A stretch of 64,000 nt of DNA from Onchocerca lupi (GCA_028564675.1 JAOVVO010000255.1:1-64000); one strand, 5' to 3'; positions 14,601-27,245 are shown, counted from the first letter of the stretch. A program made the numbers and translations. The notes: generated from the letters alone by a model not told the origin.

Positions 14601-16217
14601 CTATTTTTGCCCCTTGAAATAAGTTGTCTGGATCTTAATTACCATTCATGTACAGGTATTTCGGAACGGAAATTCCTTTAAATCGTGACAAAAATATATT
14701 ACTTTATTAGAAGAATGAAGAAAAAATCCAAAAAACTAACAATGAAACTACCAATCGGTGGAGGTACATCTTCACCATCCACTAGAATTCCTTTCTTTCG
14801 GCGCATTGCTGCATGTTCCTCATCACTCACTGCTAATATATGGCGGGGTGGATGCCAACTGAATAAACTTTTTTTTTGGGAAGAATATTACCAATTCATT
14901 TTGTTTTCTTGGAGAGTCTGTGAGAAATTTAACTAAACAAGTAGTAGCATAACAAGTATGCAGTAAGGAACCTCGTCTTAATTGATTCTTCGTATTTGAC
15001 ACCTCTAGCAATTTCAGCAACAGCCATAAGAGCTGAAAGATTGATAGATTTTGAAAAAATTTGCCTTTCTGAATGGCAAACATTTGCAAATCCTCTCTCT
15101 TTCTTTATATAATGTATATATACCTATGTACTGAAATAACGAATCATTATTACCTGTCCCAGGAGCGACACTTTCCAATAATTTTTGCTCCTCTTCTCGT
15201 TTCTTTTTTTCTGAATTTCTATCTCCTGAAAAAGAGTTTAAAATATGAATTATGGTTAAAATATCAATAGAATAAGTCTCTGAGTGTTACCAGTCTCTGC
15301 TTCCAAGAGCTCATTATGTTTTTCGAGAAGTGATTTTTTTGCTTCTTCTGCTTTTCTTTCTTCTTCCTTTTTGCGTCGTTTTCGCTCCAGAAACTCCAAA
15401 TCTTCCTTTTCTGTGTCTACATTTGGAGCACCTCCTTTTGCATGCAGTACTTGCTTCAGTAGAGCTCTTCGATGCATCTTAAATCTTTATTGAAAATGGC
15501 ACAAATAGAGAATAATTATGTAAATGAAAGAGAAAATTGAGCATAATCCCATCATGCTGCCATTCAATAAATCGAAATTTTTTCCTTTAAAAAAAGTCCG
15601 ATATTTTATATTTCAAAGTAAAACACTAAATAAGATTTAAAAACACAAGCATTTAGCTGAGGCTTTAATTTAAGAATAAAAGTGGAGCTGAAGAGAAATT
15701 ATATGATTATGAGGAATCTTGACTTAGATTTACTTTAAAGTCAGAATTATTCATATAATTAAATAAAAATCACTCTTTCTTTCTTTCGTTGTCTAGCAGG
15801 AATGAAGAAATCATCCATACTAGTATCTTCTTCATCTGATAAAAGACCTTCTCGACGTCGCCGTGCTTCCTCTTCTTCAATTTGTCTCCGTCTTGCCTAC
15901 AAATATCCTACAGAACTAAGATTTATATGAGAATGATCAAAAATTGTGGAGAAACATGTGAGCATATTTCAAAGTGAAGTAGATCTAAATCAGATTATTC
16001 CAAAACAATTCCGGAATTAAAAAAAAAGAAAGCCTTTTATTCATCACACGCTAATGAATACTATGACAGAACAATTGCTATAAATTTCTTGCTGCTTTCA
16101 GGTAAAGAGTTATTGTTATAAGTGTACCTGGTATTTCTGCAATGCAAACAATACATCGGAAGAGTCTGGACCTGAAGATGTCCCAACTTGATCTGCGACA
16201 CCAGCCACAACAACCAT
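11388..16217 (-). CDS. DDX41: DDX41 / Abstrakt family DEAD-box RNA helicase (16 exons, complete)
   Basis: ATP-dependent RNA helicase of the DDX41/Abstrakt/SACY-1 family, known for nuclear pre-mRNA splicing roles. Exons, 5' to 3': 16217-16128, 15896-15774, 15477-15291, 15225-15154, 15032-14972, 14858-14741, 14509-14418, 14339-14186, 14050-13911, 13796-13634, 13423-13221, 12691-12594, 12455-12306, 12164-12093, 11987-11788, 11435-11388. Together they give 1971 bp, 656 aa, with all phases compatible. Motifs: ASTGSGKT 258-265, PSREL across exons 8/9, TPGR 354-357, DEAD 378-381, SAT 409-411, VATDVASKGLDF in exon 13, HRIGRTGR 552-559, and the family-diagnostic CCHC zinc knuckle C619-C622-H627-C632. 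The N-terminus is charged (Glu/Arg/Lys). The last exon adds AAAYLSRPDYGGEEI, matching the family's RxDY tail. The weakest junctions are the exon 2 donor (GTGATT) and exon 3 acceptor (TTTAAG). The catalytic core is intact. Confidence 0.96.
11598..11628 (+). repeat. (CT)n microsatellite in the last DDX41 intron
   Basis: About 15 CT units between exons 15 and 16 of the minus-strand DDX41 gene, so (AG)n in its transcript. Confidence 0.95.
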
Positions 16218-16244
16218 TGTCACAAGTTAGCACCATACATCACT
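16218..16244 (-). promoter_or_regulatory. Probable spliced-leader acceptor and 25-nt leader of DDX41
   Basis: Reading the minus strand, TTAAATCTCAG ends at 16243 and is followed by 25 nt before the ATG at 16217. No upstream coding exon is evident. This spacing is typical of nematode trans-splice sites, but a leader intron would look the same. Confidence 0.45.
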
Positions 16245-17243
16245 GAGATTTAACGAGTACAAGAGACATTGTTGAGTGACGATGACAGCACTCAGCGTGA
16301 AAATAAACGATCCTAGCGACAAGCAATTGTTACTGCAACGGTTGCTGTATTGGTAAAAGAAATAATGTGGAGGAAATTTGGATGGATTTACTCGTCAGTT
16401 TATTTCTTGGTTCTTCCGTGTACTATTCATCATGAATTATAAAGTAAGGGCTGCGATCTGTCATTGTATCTTTATTTCTTTGATGGAAAGAACAAAAGCA
16501 AAGGATGGAATAATTGATATTTGATAAGCGCATCTCAATAGACTGACTCATGGAGATGAGGAAGAAAACAACGTGTCACTCCATTTCATCAATCCCTCTG
16601 TCTTCAGTTTGCTATGCCATGAATTCTCATCGTTTCGCGATTGATTTCTTCATTCATCAATATGTTTGAAGGTCTTCCGTGCGATGTTGGGAAAGTATTC
16701 GTTGTTGGGCCACTTTCTCTTTCAGATCAATTCAATGCTCTTTCAAGTCGGTGAAGTCCAGAAGCATTTATCTCTAAGGATACTTGTCCAAATCAAAGTA
16801 CTTTCTTCCGCTTTTCTGCTTTTACGCTTCTTTAATGTCTTTTTTTTTATAAAGTTAATTTCAAATACCTAAAGTGCAAAATTGATTTCGAGGACAAAAT
16901 TTAAATAATATTTAATTGTTCATTAATGCTTCAGAGATCCTCTTGATTTTCTCATTAAATTTTTGAATCTATTTGATATATCTTCAAAAATGTTTTAAAA
17001 TAACTTGCTATTCAAAATAAAATTTGATAAAACAAACATTTCATTGTAGTGTACTATTATAAATCAAATAGGAATTCAGAATAGATGATTGAATTTTTGA
17101 ATTTTACATATACGCAATAGTATTTAAATGGAAGGGAAAATGACGGGAAGTCAAAATTCATATTACATTTGAGTAGAAAAGCTTCTTCTTGCCATTTTCT
17201 TTTTGTGTAATGATGCATTATTTATGCAACTCAGCTCCAGATC
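16245..17243. other. Region upstream of DDX41
   Basis: Presumably contains the DDX41 promoter. A plus-strand frame at 16662 reads MFEGLPCDVGKVFVVGPLSL for 30 codons and then meets GTGAAG, a possible donor. It may be a first exon of an unseen plus-strand gene, but no second exon was found. Confidence 0.4.
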
Positions 17244-17400
17244 TGTATAAATAAAAATGTAAATGTTCGTTGCTTTTTTTTTCTATTGATTTAAAATTTT
17301 GATACTATGTTCACCTATTGATTTGGAATTTTGATACTGCATTTAAATAGGCGCATGTTTCCATGTAGTTACACCTACTTTTTTTACCTCTCCATAAAGA
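17244..17400. repeat. Partial copy of the ATAAAAATG...GTTCGTTG repeat
   Basis: The plus strand has AATAAAAATGTAAATGTTCG just after 17244, and an internal piece 'AATAGGCGCATGTTT' near 17350 like one at 26.46 kb. No matching inverted end was found, so this copy is truncated. Confidence 0.45.
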
Positions 17401-17495
17401 TAAACATGTTTACCGCCAAAATGCCGTAAAAACAAACATGTTCCCCGCCAGAATGATCTGATTAACAGATAAACAAAGAGATAAACCAATCATAA

Positions 17496-18260
17496 GGTGA
17501 CGTGTTGGAGAACAGAAAAAGAAGAGAAGGTCGAGAGGATTTAAAAAATTCGGATTTTGGAGCAGAATCAATTGAAGTTCGACAACAATCGAATTCAGCA
17601 GATAGTTCATTCCGGAGTTTCTGTACCAACACAGCGACATTTTCACAACACAGATCGATGCAGCAGTAGCAGCAAATCATAGTTAAGGAATTCTATTCTG
17701 GTCTACTTGTGACAAAGGAAAGAATAATCCAGTGATCAATTTGCTTGGATATTCAAAAATAATTTCAGGACATTTCGGGTGCAATCGATCTGTTTTAGTT
17801 TATCCAAATAATGTCTCGCAGTAGATCAGGCAATTAGGTCGTCATGCTCACAAAATGGAAAGAATATGACGATTAAGAAGACAAGGGATGGCTCAAATGC
17901 GAGCAGAGCGACGTGCAGCCAGATATGAGGATACTCGGTTTGCAAATACAGCGGTCGCGTTCTGTAACTTCAGATGTGCTTCATTCTCAAAAGAATGAAC
18001 GCGATAAGCTGGAAGTGGCTAAAGACATTAACAAGAAACAGCAGATCAGCGTCAAACACTATTCCATTCTCAGCAGTTCCGCGACTGCAATCGATTTGCA
18101 TCCCGGCACAAGTCAGCTGATGATTATGGTTTGGGTAGGCATGTTCTCATCAGCACCATGACTAGAAAATGTTCTTGGTCCAACACTCGCAGAAGCTTTA
18201 ATGGAGGAATATGAAGAATCTGATTCAAGCAATTGGACTGCTTTACCATCATTTCCGGTT
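17496..18260 (+). pseudogene. Possible pseudogene: one frame with seven in-frame stops
   Basis: A single frame from 17496 reads protein-like sequence (Arg/Glu-rich start, Ser/Gln-rich middle, then ERDKLEVAKDINKKQQ, and near the end AEALMEEYEESDSSNW) without any frameshift. It is broken by stops at 17667, 17733, 17760, 17796, 17835, 17874 and 18159. Every stop is one C-to-T change from CAG, CAA or CGA. This would fit a decayed retrocopy. Alternatives: part may be a real gene with introns (GTTAAG near 17682 to TTTCAG near 17768 would remove two stops), or the openness may be chance, since seven stops in about 255 codons is only about half of what AT-rich DNA would give. The parent gene is not recognised. 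Confidence 0.3.
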
Positions 18261-18510
18261 TGTTGCAAACATTTATTTGATGCCAGTTGTCATGTTTATT
18301 TGATGACATTCGAATGTCACAAAATATGGCTTTTGTTTTTTTTCCAATTTTTAGTTTATTTCAATCCATAGAAATCCTATTCAGAAATTAAGACCCTTAT
18401 CAAATGGATGCAAAGGGCGCGATGAGCGATTTCTATGGAATATAAATCGTAACCGCCATTACTGATTATGATGAAATGGAATAAATTATTGTAGTTTACT
18501 GGAACCAATT

Positions 18511-18855
18511 ATGATAGTTTTACTGGCAGCTTTATTTCACTTTTTGAGATCCATAGTTGCGCGATGCTCGAATGTCTCTTATTTTTGTTTTTATGTTAAC
18601 TCAATCGAGAAAATTTTTGATTCAACCGAACGTACGAGTGAAAGACATGTAAATGAAGTCAAGAATTTTAAATCATACATTACGAAATACGAATATCGTG
18701 AAAGATACAAGAAAATGCTAATCATTTTGTTTACATTGATCATATTCCTTTGCATTATCTTTGAGGGGAGCACCTGCAGTGTATCACATATCAAATCACA
18801 TTCGAAATGGTGTTGGAGATTCTTATATTTAGTATGCATGTATGCTTGTTTCTAA
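18511..18855 (+). other. Uncertain open frame with two hydrophobic segments
   Basis: An open frame of 114 codons with a hydrophobic start, a charged middle (STERTSERHVNEVKNF) and a second hydrophobic segment (LIILFTLIIFLCIIF). No splice or trans-splice site clearly belongs to it, and the opposite strand is also open. It may be chance. Confidence 0.2.
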
Positions 18856-19177
18856 TTAGCAATTAGTTCGAAATTTCTTGCTAACTCTCTGTTTTCAATT
18901 GTATTTAATTTTTGAATCTTTTAAAAACTAAATTTCCTTTCCAAATAGTTTTGGTCCATGAATTTTCCCCTTTAAAATATCTATTTCCACGGTCGTCTAG
19001 TTATTCAATAAAAACTCAATTAGGATTTGTTGAACAATTTGATCAACTAATCAGTCAGTCTTATCTCATATAATCAAATCAATCTTTATTCGAACTACAT
19101 TGATCAGTATCATCGAGTCCTCCTTACTTTATCGCTTCAATTTAAGGATCAATTACAGATGTATTCAAATATGCTTG

Positions 19178-19219
19178 TGAAAAATCGCCTGTTATGTTTT
19201 TACAGCAGGCGATTTTTCA
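19178..19219. other. Perfect 14-bp inverted repeat with 14-nt loop
   Basis: TGAAAAATCGCCTG (19178-19191) and CAGGCGATTTTTCA (19206-19219) are exact inverse complements in an otherwise empty region. Confidence 0.7.
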
Positions 19220-21519
19220 TCTATTGCTTGCATAAGTTCAATTGATTTGTTGAGATTTTTTGATGTATATAACTGTAAATACCGCCAGTGCTATCTGAAA
19301 TAAAAATTCTTTCGTTAAAAATTTATAAATTAAGCAATGCTTTCTTAAGAGAAGAATGAAAAAAAAAGCAGAAATCAGAGTTGCATAAATGAATATACAT
19401 TGTATTTATGATCTCTATCGAGTAATAATTATGAATCAAATTAAAATACTCATGATTCGATTTTATACTTGTAACATATATTTTGTTATCGTTTTCTGCT
19501 CCCCATTTATGAAGTACTGCACAAAAAATTAAATTTCAAAATCTAAGAAGCTATGATGAGTAACTTCCAAAAAAATAAATAAGATGAGAATGACAGTAGA
19601 GAAGCCGTTTGTGCATCAATGAATTTTATTGTGTGCAGGATTCTGCTACCATTTAGATCTCCACTAATTTTAAGAACTTTAAAATAAATTTTTGGATTAC
19701 TTTCTTCGAAAAGTAAATAATTTTTCACGAAACTCCACTGTCGTGATTCGAACTACATAAAGATAGCCGCACATATCGAAATTTCGGATGATCACAGCTG
19801 GTATTTAAGGCTATTCACTAAGCTGGGCAGTTAAAAAAATACTAATTTTTCCAACAGAATATTCAAATCAAATCACTAATACTTGGAAATAATCAAATTA
19901 AATGAATGAAGCTGTAGATGAGAAAGTATTTTTCTTTGCAGTATATCGGTCTTAATGGTTCTATTGAAAGCTAAAAATATCGAAATTTTTGTTTCAAATT
20001 AATTTGATAATGTAACTATTTGATCTTTGTCAAATATCTTAAAATCTTAATTTCATGCTCCTTTACTTGCTCGTGAACTCCTCTACTTGCAATGCTATAA
20101 ATAGCAGTATTTTTCACTAAAATTATTTATATAAGATAATTCTCATACTAAAACACCGTTTCTCTACATGAACAGCCATTTTTGTTTCTTTCGAAAATAT
20201 TAATACTTTATCAAATTTTTTTTCAGATATATAAATTTAGAATAGTCATTTCCTTAACATAGTTTTTAAATATTGCACTAATTATAAATGTAATGCTATG
20301 ATATTAGACTGATATTCCTTCCTTAGTTTCGAAAAAATTTTAAAACTTGAACCACTTCAATTTTATTCTTATGTTTAGCAAAACAGTATATTTATTCAAA
20401 TCTGAATTCATTTGCACAGCTTCAAACATTCACTGAATATACCATAAAATTGAATCACAATAACTTAGCTCAAACAGAAATTTAAATCATAAACGAAAAT
20501 TAGCTAAAATGAATAGCTTGTTTTAGGATATTCATGTTTTATTCAATTTGACATTTAAAGCTGCTAATTGTCATAAAGAAAATACAGTGAGTTATCCATG
20601 AATCTTGCAAAACTTTCGCTATGCGAGAATAGTGCCAAAGAAAGTAATATAGTCCGTTAGTTGAGAATTTATACGATTAAACCAATAAATTCTCTCAAAG
20701 TTTTTCTACTTCAATCTTTATTGTTTTAACCGATCAAGAAAAATTCGAAGAACAGAAAAGATAGGTAAGAGCTAAAACATTAAGCAAAAGAAAGAATTTT
20801 AGAAATACAAGTAGTTTTTGTTGTTGTTGCTTTATTTGTTCTTAAGTTTTTACCAGCAGATGCACCAGTTTTTGTCGACTAGTCTGAGAAATAAGAGTTT
20901 CCTGTGATATTTTCGACTAAAGCTTCTTTTTTTTTCACAATTTTTGTCTAATTTTTGTCAATTTTAATCTTTTTAATTTAAGAAACTGTCACTGGCAATA
21001 GAATTTGTCAATAATAGTCTGCTTTATGAAGTGATAAATCTTCATTGGATAATTGAAAAAATAATTGCACTTTGTCACTTTCGGCTGTTAATGAATTATT
21101 CCAAAAATTTCTAAATTCTGTTGTTTTTTTTGCATTGGCTCATAGCTTATCTTAATTCTTTATTTCAAAAAAAAAAAAAAATGTCCAAGTGATCGATGCT
21201 ATTTGTTTCCGTAATCAATGACGCGTAGTAACTTCTGAAGTTGACTTTCTTCATCGAACAGTGTCGATAGCTCTGGCAATGTGATAACCAATTTTAAAGG
21301 AAGAAAACTCTGAAATCAAATCTTTATTCAGCGATAAATGAGAAACTTGTCTATTAAAGCTCACAAAGAGAAGCAGTAATCGAAACAAGAGAATATAGGA
21401 AGCTTTTGGATAAAAGAGGCAGGAACAAAAAAGTGCAAGACCGGAATCTCGTCTTCCTGAACCGGAATCACAGAAAGAATCATTTGTTTCAAGTCAGCTC
21501 TATGTTTATTGTTAAGAAA

Positions 21520-21702
21520 CTAAAATCTTCTCATTATTTCCATAAATAATGACATGATAAGTGCAATAAAAACTGAAATGAAATGAATTAACTGCTTTAG
21601 TGGATAAATGGATTGCCGTCTTTCATTGCCGTTTATTCTCGTCATTAAATGAAGAGTTAAATTGCCTAAGCGATCTCTGCCTGCAAATATTACGAATTTT
21701 AT
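21520..21702 (-). other. Possible isolated exon
   Basis: Behind a good acceptor on the minus strand (ATATTTGCAG) the frame reads GRDRLGNLTLHLMTRINGNE, then a hydrophobic stretch and a stop. The protein-like composition suggests a terminal exon or a fragment. No partner exon was found. Confidence 0.2.
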
Positions 21703-24700
21703 AATTTGAATTTGGAAATGAACGCAAATGATAGGCATATGGGGTTAGAGATGGAAATTTCCTTCAGATAGCTTAAACTGGTAGAAATTCAATTTTCGTT
21801 TTTTTTTTTTTTTTAGTGCCATTTTTGAGTTTGAGAGCTGTAAAAATCCAAAAGAATTTAAAATTTAAATTGAAATTGGATGTAACAGATGTAATTTCAT
21901 TTGTGAATTGATAATAGAATAAAGTACAGAGATATAAATGAAAAAAACAGGGAATAACGAATATTTATTAAGGAAGCCAAAGATATCATGCGATGGAATT
22001 GCTAACTATTTGGTCAGTAGAATGTTTTGTATTATCTAAACAAAATAGATGAGTGCTGAATTCGCAATTCTTTTCATATTTTTGCAATTTGGCTTCAGTG
22101 TGACCATTTTTTGCTTTAACCAAATGCTTAGCATTATCAAGAAAAGATTATTGTCAGCAGCCATAAAAATAAACAAGAACTTAAGTTCCATTTCTCAAAT
22201 TGTAACTAAAAAGGATTGATAGCTATCAAGTTTAGTTTAGAATTCTATTAGGCTCAGAGGATTTCGAAGACTGGTTTAAATTGAACTAGAATAGATTTGA
22301 ATGAATTGCTTATTTAAACAGTTTTCTTTTTTTTGACTTCAATTACCGTTCGAACATTTTAAGGAAAAGTGAATACATCCGTCATTATAGTGAAACCATT
22401 TCAAAAGATTAACAGCTAAGAAAGAAGATAAGTTGATCAGTTACATTCTGAGAGATTCTCAGGGATACCCGAGGATCATCACTTTAGCTAATATCACTTT
22501 CTTGATTTCAGCACTGTAACTCTGTCAACAAATTCTTTTATTTGCCTAGAAAATATCGACTGAAAAAACTCTGATTACTCTAAATTCTGTTTTGTCAGTT
22601 CAGGAGTCTCATATGCTACCAATTTTACCGAACTAATATTTCTCACTGTTTCTAGCGACAAACTTAATTTTTCCTTGATTTGGAATTTCATGAAAAATCA
22701 GTAATCTTTTTAAAGATCAATTTCTTCATTTGTTCTACAATGGATTCTTTTAATCTGTAATATCTTTTTAGATGGAAGAAACTGAGATAACTGACTTCGA
22801 ATCAGTTTGTTAAATAGACATCACTTTCTTTTTGTTGATTTTTTTTTTCGTTCCCTGCAAATGATGAATTCTCACATGGATCTAAGATTCGAAAACTTTG
22901 CATGCATCGATTCTATTCCTGTTTCTCCACTTTATCAATTTATCTAGCAGTATGAGATTGCTACAAATAGAATATCGTTAAATTTCTTTCATTGCAAATG
23001 ACTATCTCACTTGCTGTGAAACATTGCAATTAATTGCTAATAAAAAATTAATTTGTGCCATTTCAATTAACTCCGCTCATCTCTTCTCTATTTGATCTTT
23101 TTTTTCTGCTACAACTAAGCTAAATTTGTGTCTGATGTGCTATCACAATCCTGAAATATCAACTCTCATTGACCTAGCAATGCTAGCACACACGAAGTTC
23201 TGATAAAGCTCCACCACAGAATCTCGCAATGGAATGAATGAAGAGCGAACACCTTATCCACAACTTCCAACCATACAAAACAAAGTCTTAACTGAAGGAA
23301 ATGTGCTCTTTATCTCGTGAAGTACGCCATTCACCTGATGAGCCTTCCCTCAGTGCGCAGATTTCTTTATATTAGCTTCAGCAATGATGCTTTAACTCTA
23401 TCACAGTCAAAAGCATCAAACTCAGCCTTAAACCGATGCTTCCCTATTCCACCAAAAATTAATCCTTTTCTTCTTATTTTGAAAAAGAAACTGAAATCTC
23501 TTTTCCATTTGATATTCATAAATTTCCACAAGAAAGAACAAAAATCACTTGCATTACATTACTGCATATATCTTTTTTTCTAGTCTTTCTAACGTAAGTT
23601 ATTTTCATTATAACAAGTTATGCTTACTTATTTTCTTTGTTTTACATCTCTTCCAAAGCACTAATCTTAGCACTCTTTCCTTCCTCTTCTTCCAGCTCTC
23701 ATTTCAGTCAAATTCTGCTATTACTTCATCTTTTCAAATGAATATTCAGAAAAGTTCCTTTTCTCTAACTGAAATGCCCATTTGTTCATTCACAGCAATC
23801 TCTGTGAGCTATTTTCAGTACAAAATATCTCTATAGTTGCACAAATCTTCGAGTCATTCTCTCTCTCGCTTTCTCTCCCTCTCTCTTTCTCTGAAGATTC
23901 AATTTTGTCTTTCTGAGAACATTATTCTTCGGTGGAAAAATAATATTGGAAGAACTTCCATTACAGATTTCGGCGGAAGAAAACTTCTATTATTGATTTC
24001 CAAAATGTAATCGGCAAAATTTGTTGAATAATTTTCGACCAATTCGTTACCCTTACTTAATTCATCGGAAATTCAATTGCAATATATAGCCAAAATGCTG
24101 CACACTTTAACTTTGTACTATGTGCCCATCAAAAATTCGCAGTTCAGAGTTTAGTTCGATCTCTTTTTTTCTATCGCCAGAAATTTCGTTTAAAAAAACA
24201 GACATATGCTTTCATATTAATTCTTTCAGAAAAAGAGAAAAATCGGCTGATATTGATAAGTCAATATTCGAGATTCTATCAAGAGATTCAATTTATACTA
24301 GATAAATATGAATTTTTCAACTTTTCATGAGAATAGAAGCAAAATTATTAATTATCTTGAAATAAACTATTCCTAAATAAATCTCGGTAACAAATAAAAA
24401 TAAATAGCAACTTACTGCGTGGATTTTGATTGATTTTGATGGATTTTGAAATGTGAATCAGAGTGTAAAATTTTTTCGAAATAAATGAGGAGTCGAATTC
24501 AAACATTATCAAATTACCGTTGCAAAATTGTCACTGGAGAGAATTCCTTCAATAATCTCAAAAAAGACAAAAAATTCTTGAAAACTCTTGAGATTCGTGT
24601 AAAATAGGCAAATGAAGGAGCAAAATAAAGTTTGGACTTTTCAAAGTCCCATTCGAATTCTAAATAACAGCAATAGCTGACAAAATGAATGGATAATCTC

Positions 24701-25795
24701 CAAGAAAACTGGTATTAGTTTTCTTCAGAAATAATGAAAAAAAATCTGATTGAACCCTTTAAAAAATGGCACAATAATGGTTTCGGAGGAAATCTTAAAG
24801 ACTGTGTAAACTTTGTTTATAGGAGCAATTCAAAAAAATTAAAAAAAAAAAGAAAAAACTCAGTAACAATGAATAATTTTTAAGATGAACAAACAACAAA
24901 ATAATGAATAATTTTTAAGATCTGCAGAAGATGCATTCAATTCTTTGAATTTCCATATGTGAAAATAGAATTTATGCTAAAATTTATAATTATTTGTTAG
25001 GAAGAGACGAAAATAAATGGGAAAAAAGTCCGAACAATCAATTCTAAAAAGAAGGAAGCAAACTACATTTTAGAAATTTATTGCCTTTGTTCTATGAAAG
25101 CATTAATCGATCTTCAAATAAATAAAGATACTGCTTGACGAAGGGTACAATTTATAATTTTATCCACGTAATCAAGAAATTTTTGAAATATAATTAAATT
25201 ACTTAGATCGGAGAATATGATTTAATGCTAACAAGCAAAGTTATACATTTTCAAATATGTTTCACTTTCTATGCATTATTAAATAAAGTTGTTTTTATTC
25301 TTTTTGACAGTTTCAGTGAAACTTCGGCTTGCCCAATAATATTAAACAAAATTTTGGGAATATCAACAAAGATATGCGAAATTCCATTTAGCTGCATAGG
25401 AAACAAAATCCCGAAAAATTCTAAAACGGTCTCATTTGGATGTGATAAAGTTAAAAAAGTACTTCTTTACAATATATTCGTACCTGAACTTCAAAATGAA
25501 GACCGATGCAAATTTTGCATTATATCTTTGCTTTTCCAGAAATGGGAACTATGCTGTTAATAAATGCAAAAGAAAAAAAAACGAAAAATAAATCATTGCC
25601 ATCGAAGATATCATGGAATTCAAAATTTTTTAACCTTATTCTCTTCAAATTTTTTGAATGTGATTCATTTTTTCGTCGTAAACATACCCAAAAATGTTCG
25701 GTATTTCGAACGATCAGCTTGCAGTAAATAGCTTTCGTATCATTCGTTTTCAAATATTAACCTTAAACACTTGAAGTGTGCACATTTTCTTGTTC

Positions 25796-25966
25796 TCATA
25801 CATAAAATTCCGGTTGTGGAAGTTGCTTATTCTGAATTACAGCAACTGTCAACTCATAGCTCGATTTCGACTTCGAACGCCTAATCAGCCAGAAAGCGAA
25901 TGCGCAGATCAATGTCAAAATAAATATCAAAATGACAGGAGTGATGAAGACGTGAAGTGAGTCCAT
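25796..25966 (-). CDS. 56-aa single-pass membrane microprotein
   Basis: The complete small frame starts MDSLHVF, runs into one hydrophobic helix (about residues 6-27, ending AFAFWLI), then a positive cluster RRSKSKSS, and a hydrophilic tail ending QPEFYV. The minus strand reads CTATTGTTTTAG and then 17 nt of leader before the ATG, a good trans-splice site. The RR..K cluster right after the helix predicts N-out/C-in or tail-anchored topology. The terminal E-F-Y-V fits a class II PDZ-binding pattern (hydrophobic-x-hydrophobic at the C-terminus); this is inference. I recognise no family. The local base composition is clearly less AT-rich than the flanks. It could instead be the first exon of a longer gene if the in-frame GTAATT is used as a donor, but the stop gives a sensible protein as it stands. 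Confidence 0.6.
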   Translation of the reverse strand: MDSLHVFITPVILIFILTLICAFAFWLIRRSKSKSSYELTVAVIQNKQLPQPEFYV

Positions 25967-25985
25967 GGCAGCGTTTGTTTGGCCT
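25967..25985 (-). promoter_or_regulatory. Probable spliced-leader acceptor of the 56-aa gene
   Basis: TTGTTTTAG on the minus strand ends at 25984, 17 nt before the ATG at 25966. Confidence 0.45.
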
Positions 25986-26370
25986 AAAACAATAGACTAA
26001 CTTTATGATCTCTGTTCTATTTGGCTAATAGCCTCTGAAGATAAATCAACATGAAGACAAAAATGGTGGAGAAATTTCCATACTTTTGTTATGGGCAGAA
26101 AGAACGAAGGATAGAGACGAAGTAAGCTGCAAGGCGAAAAGAACAAGAAAAAGGAAAAGTGAACGTCAGTCTTATACAAGCCTATCCTAGGCTAAGCCTA
26201 CGTATGGCATGAAGCAAAGACTTAAAAAGTGCTTCATTGCTGCAAAGGCGACAAATTAGCAATTTTGGACTGCTAACCATGCACTGAAATAAATAAATAT
26301 ACAAATATATAAATAAACAAATTGATAAATAAATATGGGTAAATATAAGTAAATAAATACAAATAATAAG

Positions 26371-26536
26371 TATATATATAAGCGTAAATGTTCGTTGTGG
26401 CTTTTGACACAACACTGCAAGTTTTTCATCGATGAAATTTTGAAACAATGTTACATTCGAATAGACGCATGTTTAAGAACTTTCAGAGATTTAAGATTTT
26501 GAACAAACGAATATCTACGTTTTTATTTGTATAGAC
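26371..26536. mobile_element. Second short inverted-repeat element of the same family
   Basis: The left end reads TATAAGCGTAAATGTTCGTT. The right end, reverse complemented, reads AAAACGTAGATATTCGTTTG and continues with the AAAATCTTAAATC block shared with 31.2 kb. About 165 bp, non-coding, inserted beside a low-complexity AAAT-rich stretch (26287-26380). Confidence 0.55.
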
Positions 26537-27099
26537 TGCTACTTATGGATATGTGTTGAGCTTGGAATATAGGATATGCAGGATGCTGGCATTTTCACTA
26601 AGTTCATATCACTGAAATGAAACTTCTGAACCAAACAATGGCATGGATTTCGATATTCATTGCACTTCATGCGGACAAAACCATTTACAAAAAATAATTT
26701 CTATTGATGTCATATGATGCTAAAAAAAAATGAAAGAAGCAAAGATGGGTCCATGTTAACATATAAACTTGTGGAAGTGTAAAACTCGTAAACGTTAAAA
26801 TGCTCACAAAAATACTCATAAATACATCGTTAACAAATCATTTCAATATAATTAATCTCTACAAACTGCGTCGAACTATTCACTCTGTCTTGGAGATTTT
26901 TTTCATTTTAGTTTAGTTAAATTTCTTCCGTGTTACGTGCTTTCTGACTAAATCTACTGATACTAACGTCTGATCTCGAGGAGTACTTACTATTGTGTAT
27001 TAGCAGTGATAGCAGATGTAAACATAAACAAAAGCATAATGAAGAAAAGAATGGAAGAAAGATAATTATTAGCGTACAATTTGCTTACCAGTTTAACGC

Positions 27100-27245
27100 A
27101 GTAGTTTTTCTAAATTTCTCCTCCAGTAGTTTTTCTAAATTCTGTTTAAAATATGTAGCAAAAATATTCCAAGTGTGTTTATGTTTCAGACGACAAACAA
27201 GATTACTGGAAGAGAGATTTAAATTACTGGAGGAGAGATTTTAAG
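27100..27245. repeat. Small foldback with tandem arms
   Basis: A 17-bp unit is duplicated at 27100-27116 and 27125-27141. Another ~20-bp unit is duplicated at 27203-27241. AAATTTCTCCTCCAGTA (27112-27128) is the near-perfect inverse of TACTGGAGGAGAGATTT (27225 onward). The whole could fold back on itself. Confidence 0.5.

Larger units (their letters stand above)
18856..25795. other. Large AT-rich gene-poor stretch
   Basis: Contains the 19.18-kb hairpin, a possible orphan exon at 21.5 kb, a CT-rich tract at 23857-23893 and a 20-bp direct duplication near 24868-24921 (ATGAATAATTTTTAAGAT twice). No other gene is supported. Confidence 0.5.

Noticed and set aside
14133..15493. Several plus-strand frames (14133, 14685, 15073, 15284)
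   Set aside because: All are antisense shadows of DDX41 exons and introns.
19740..19790. tRNA-like B box (GTTCGAATCAC on the minus strand)
   Set aside because: The flanking bases do not form a T-stem, and no A box or acceptor stem was found.
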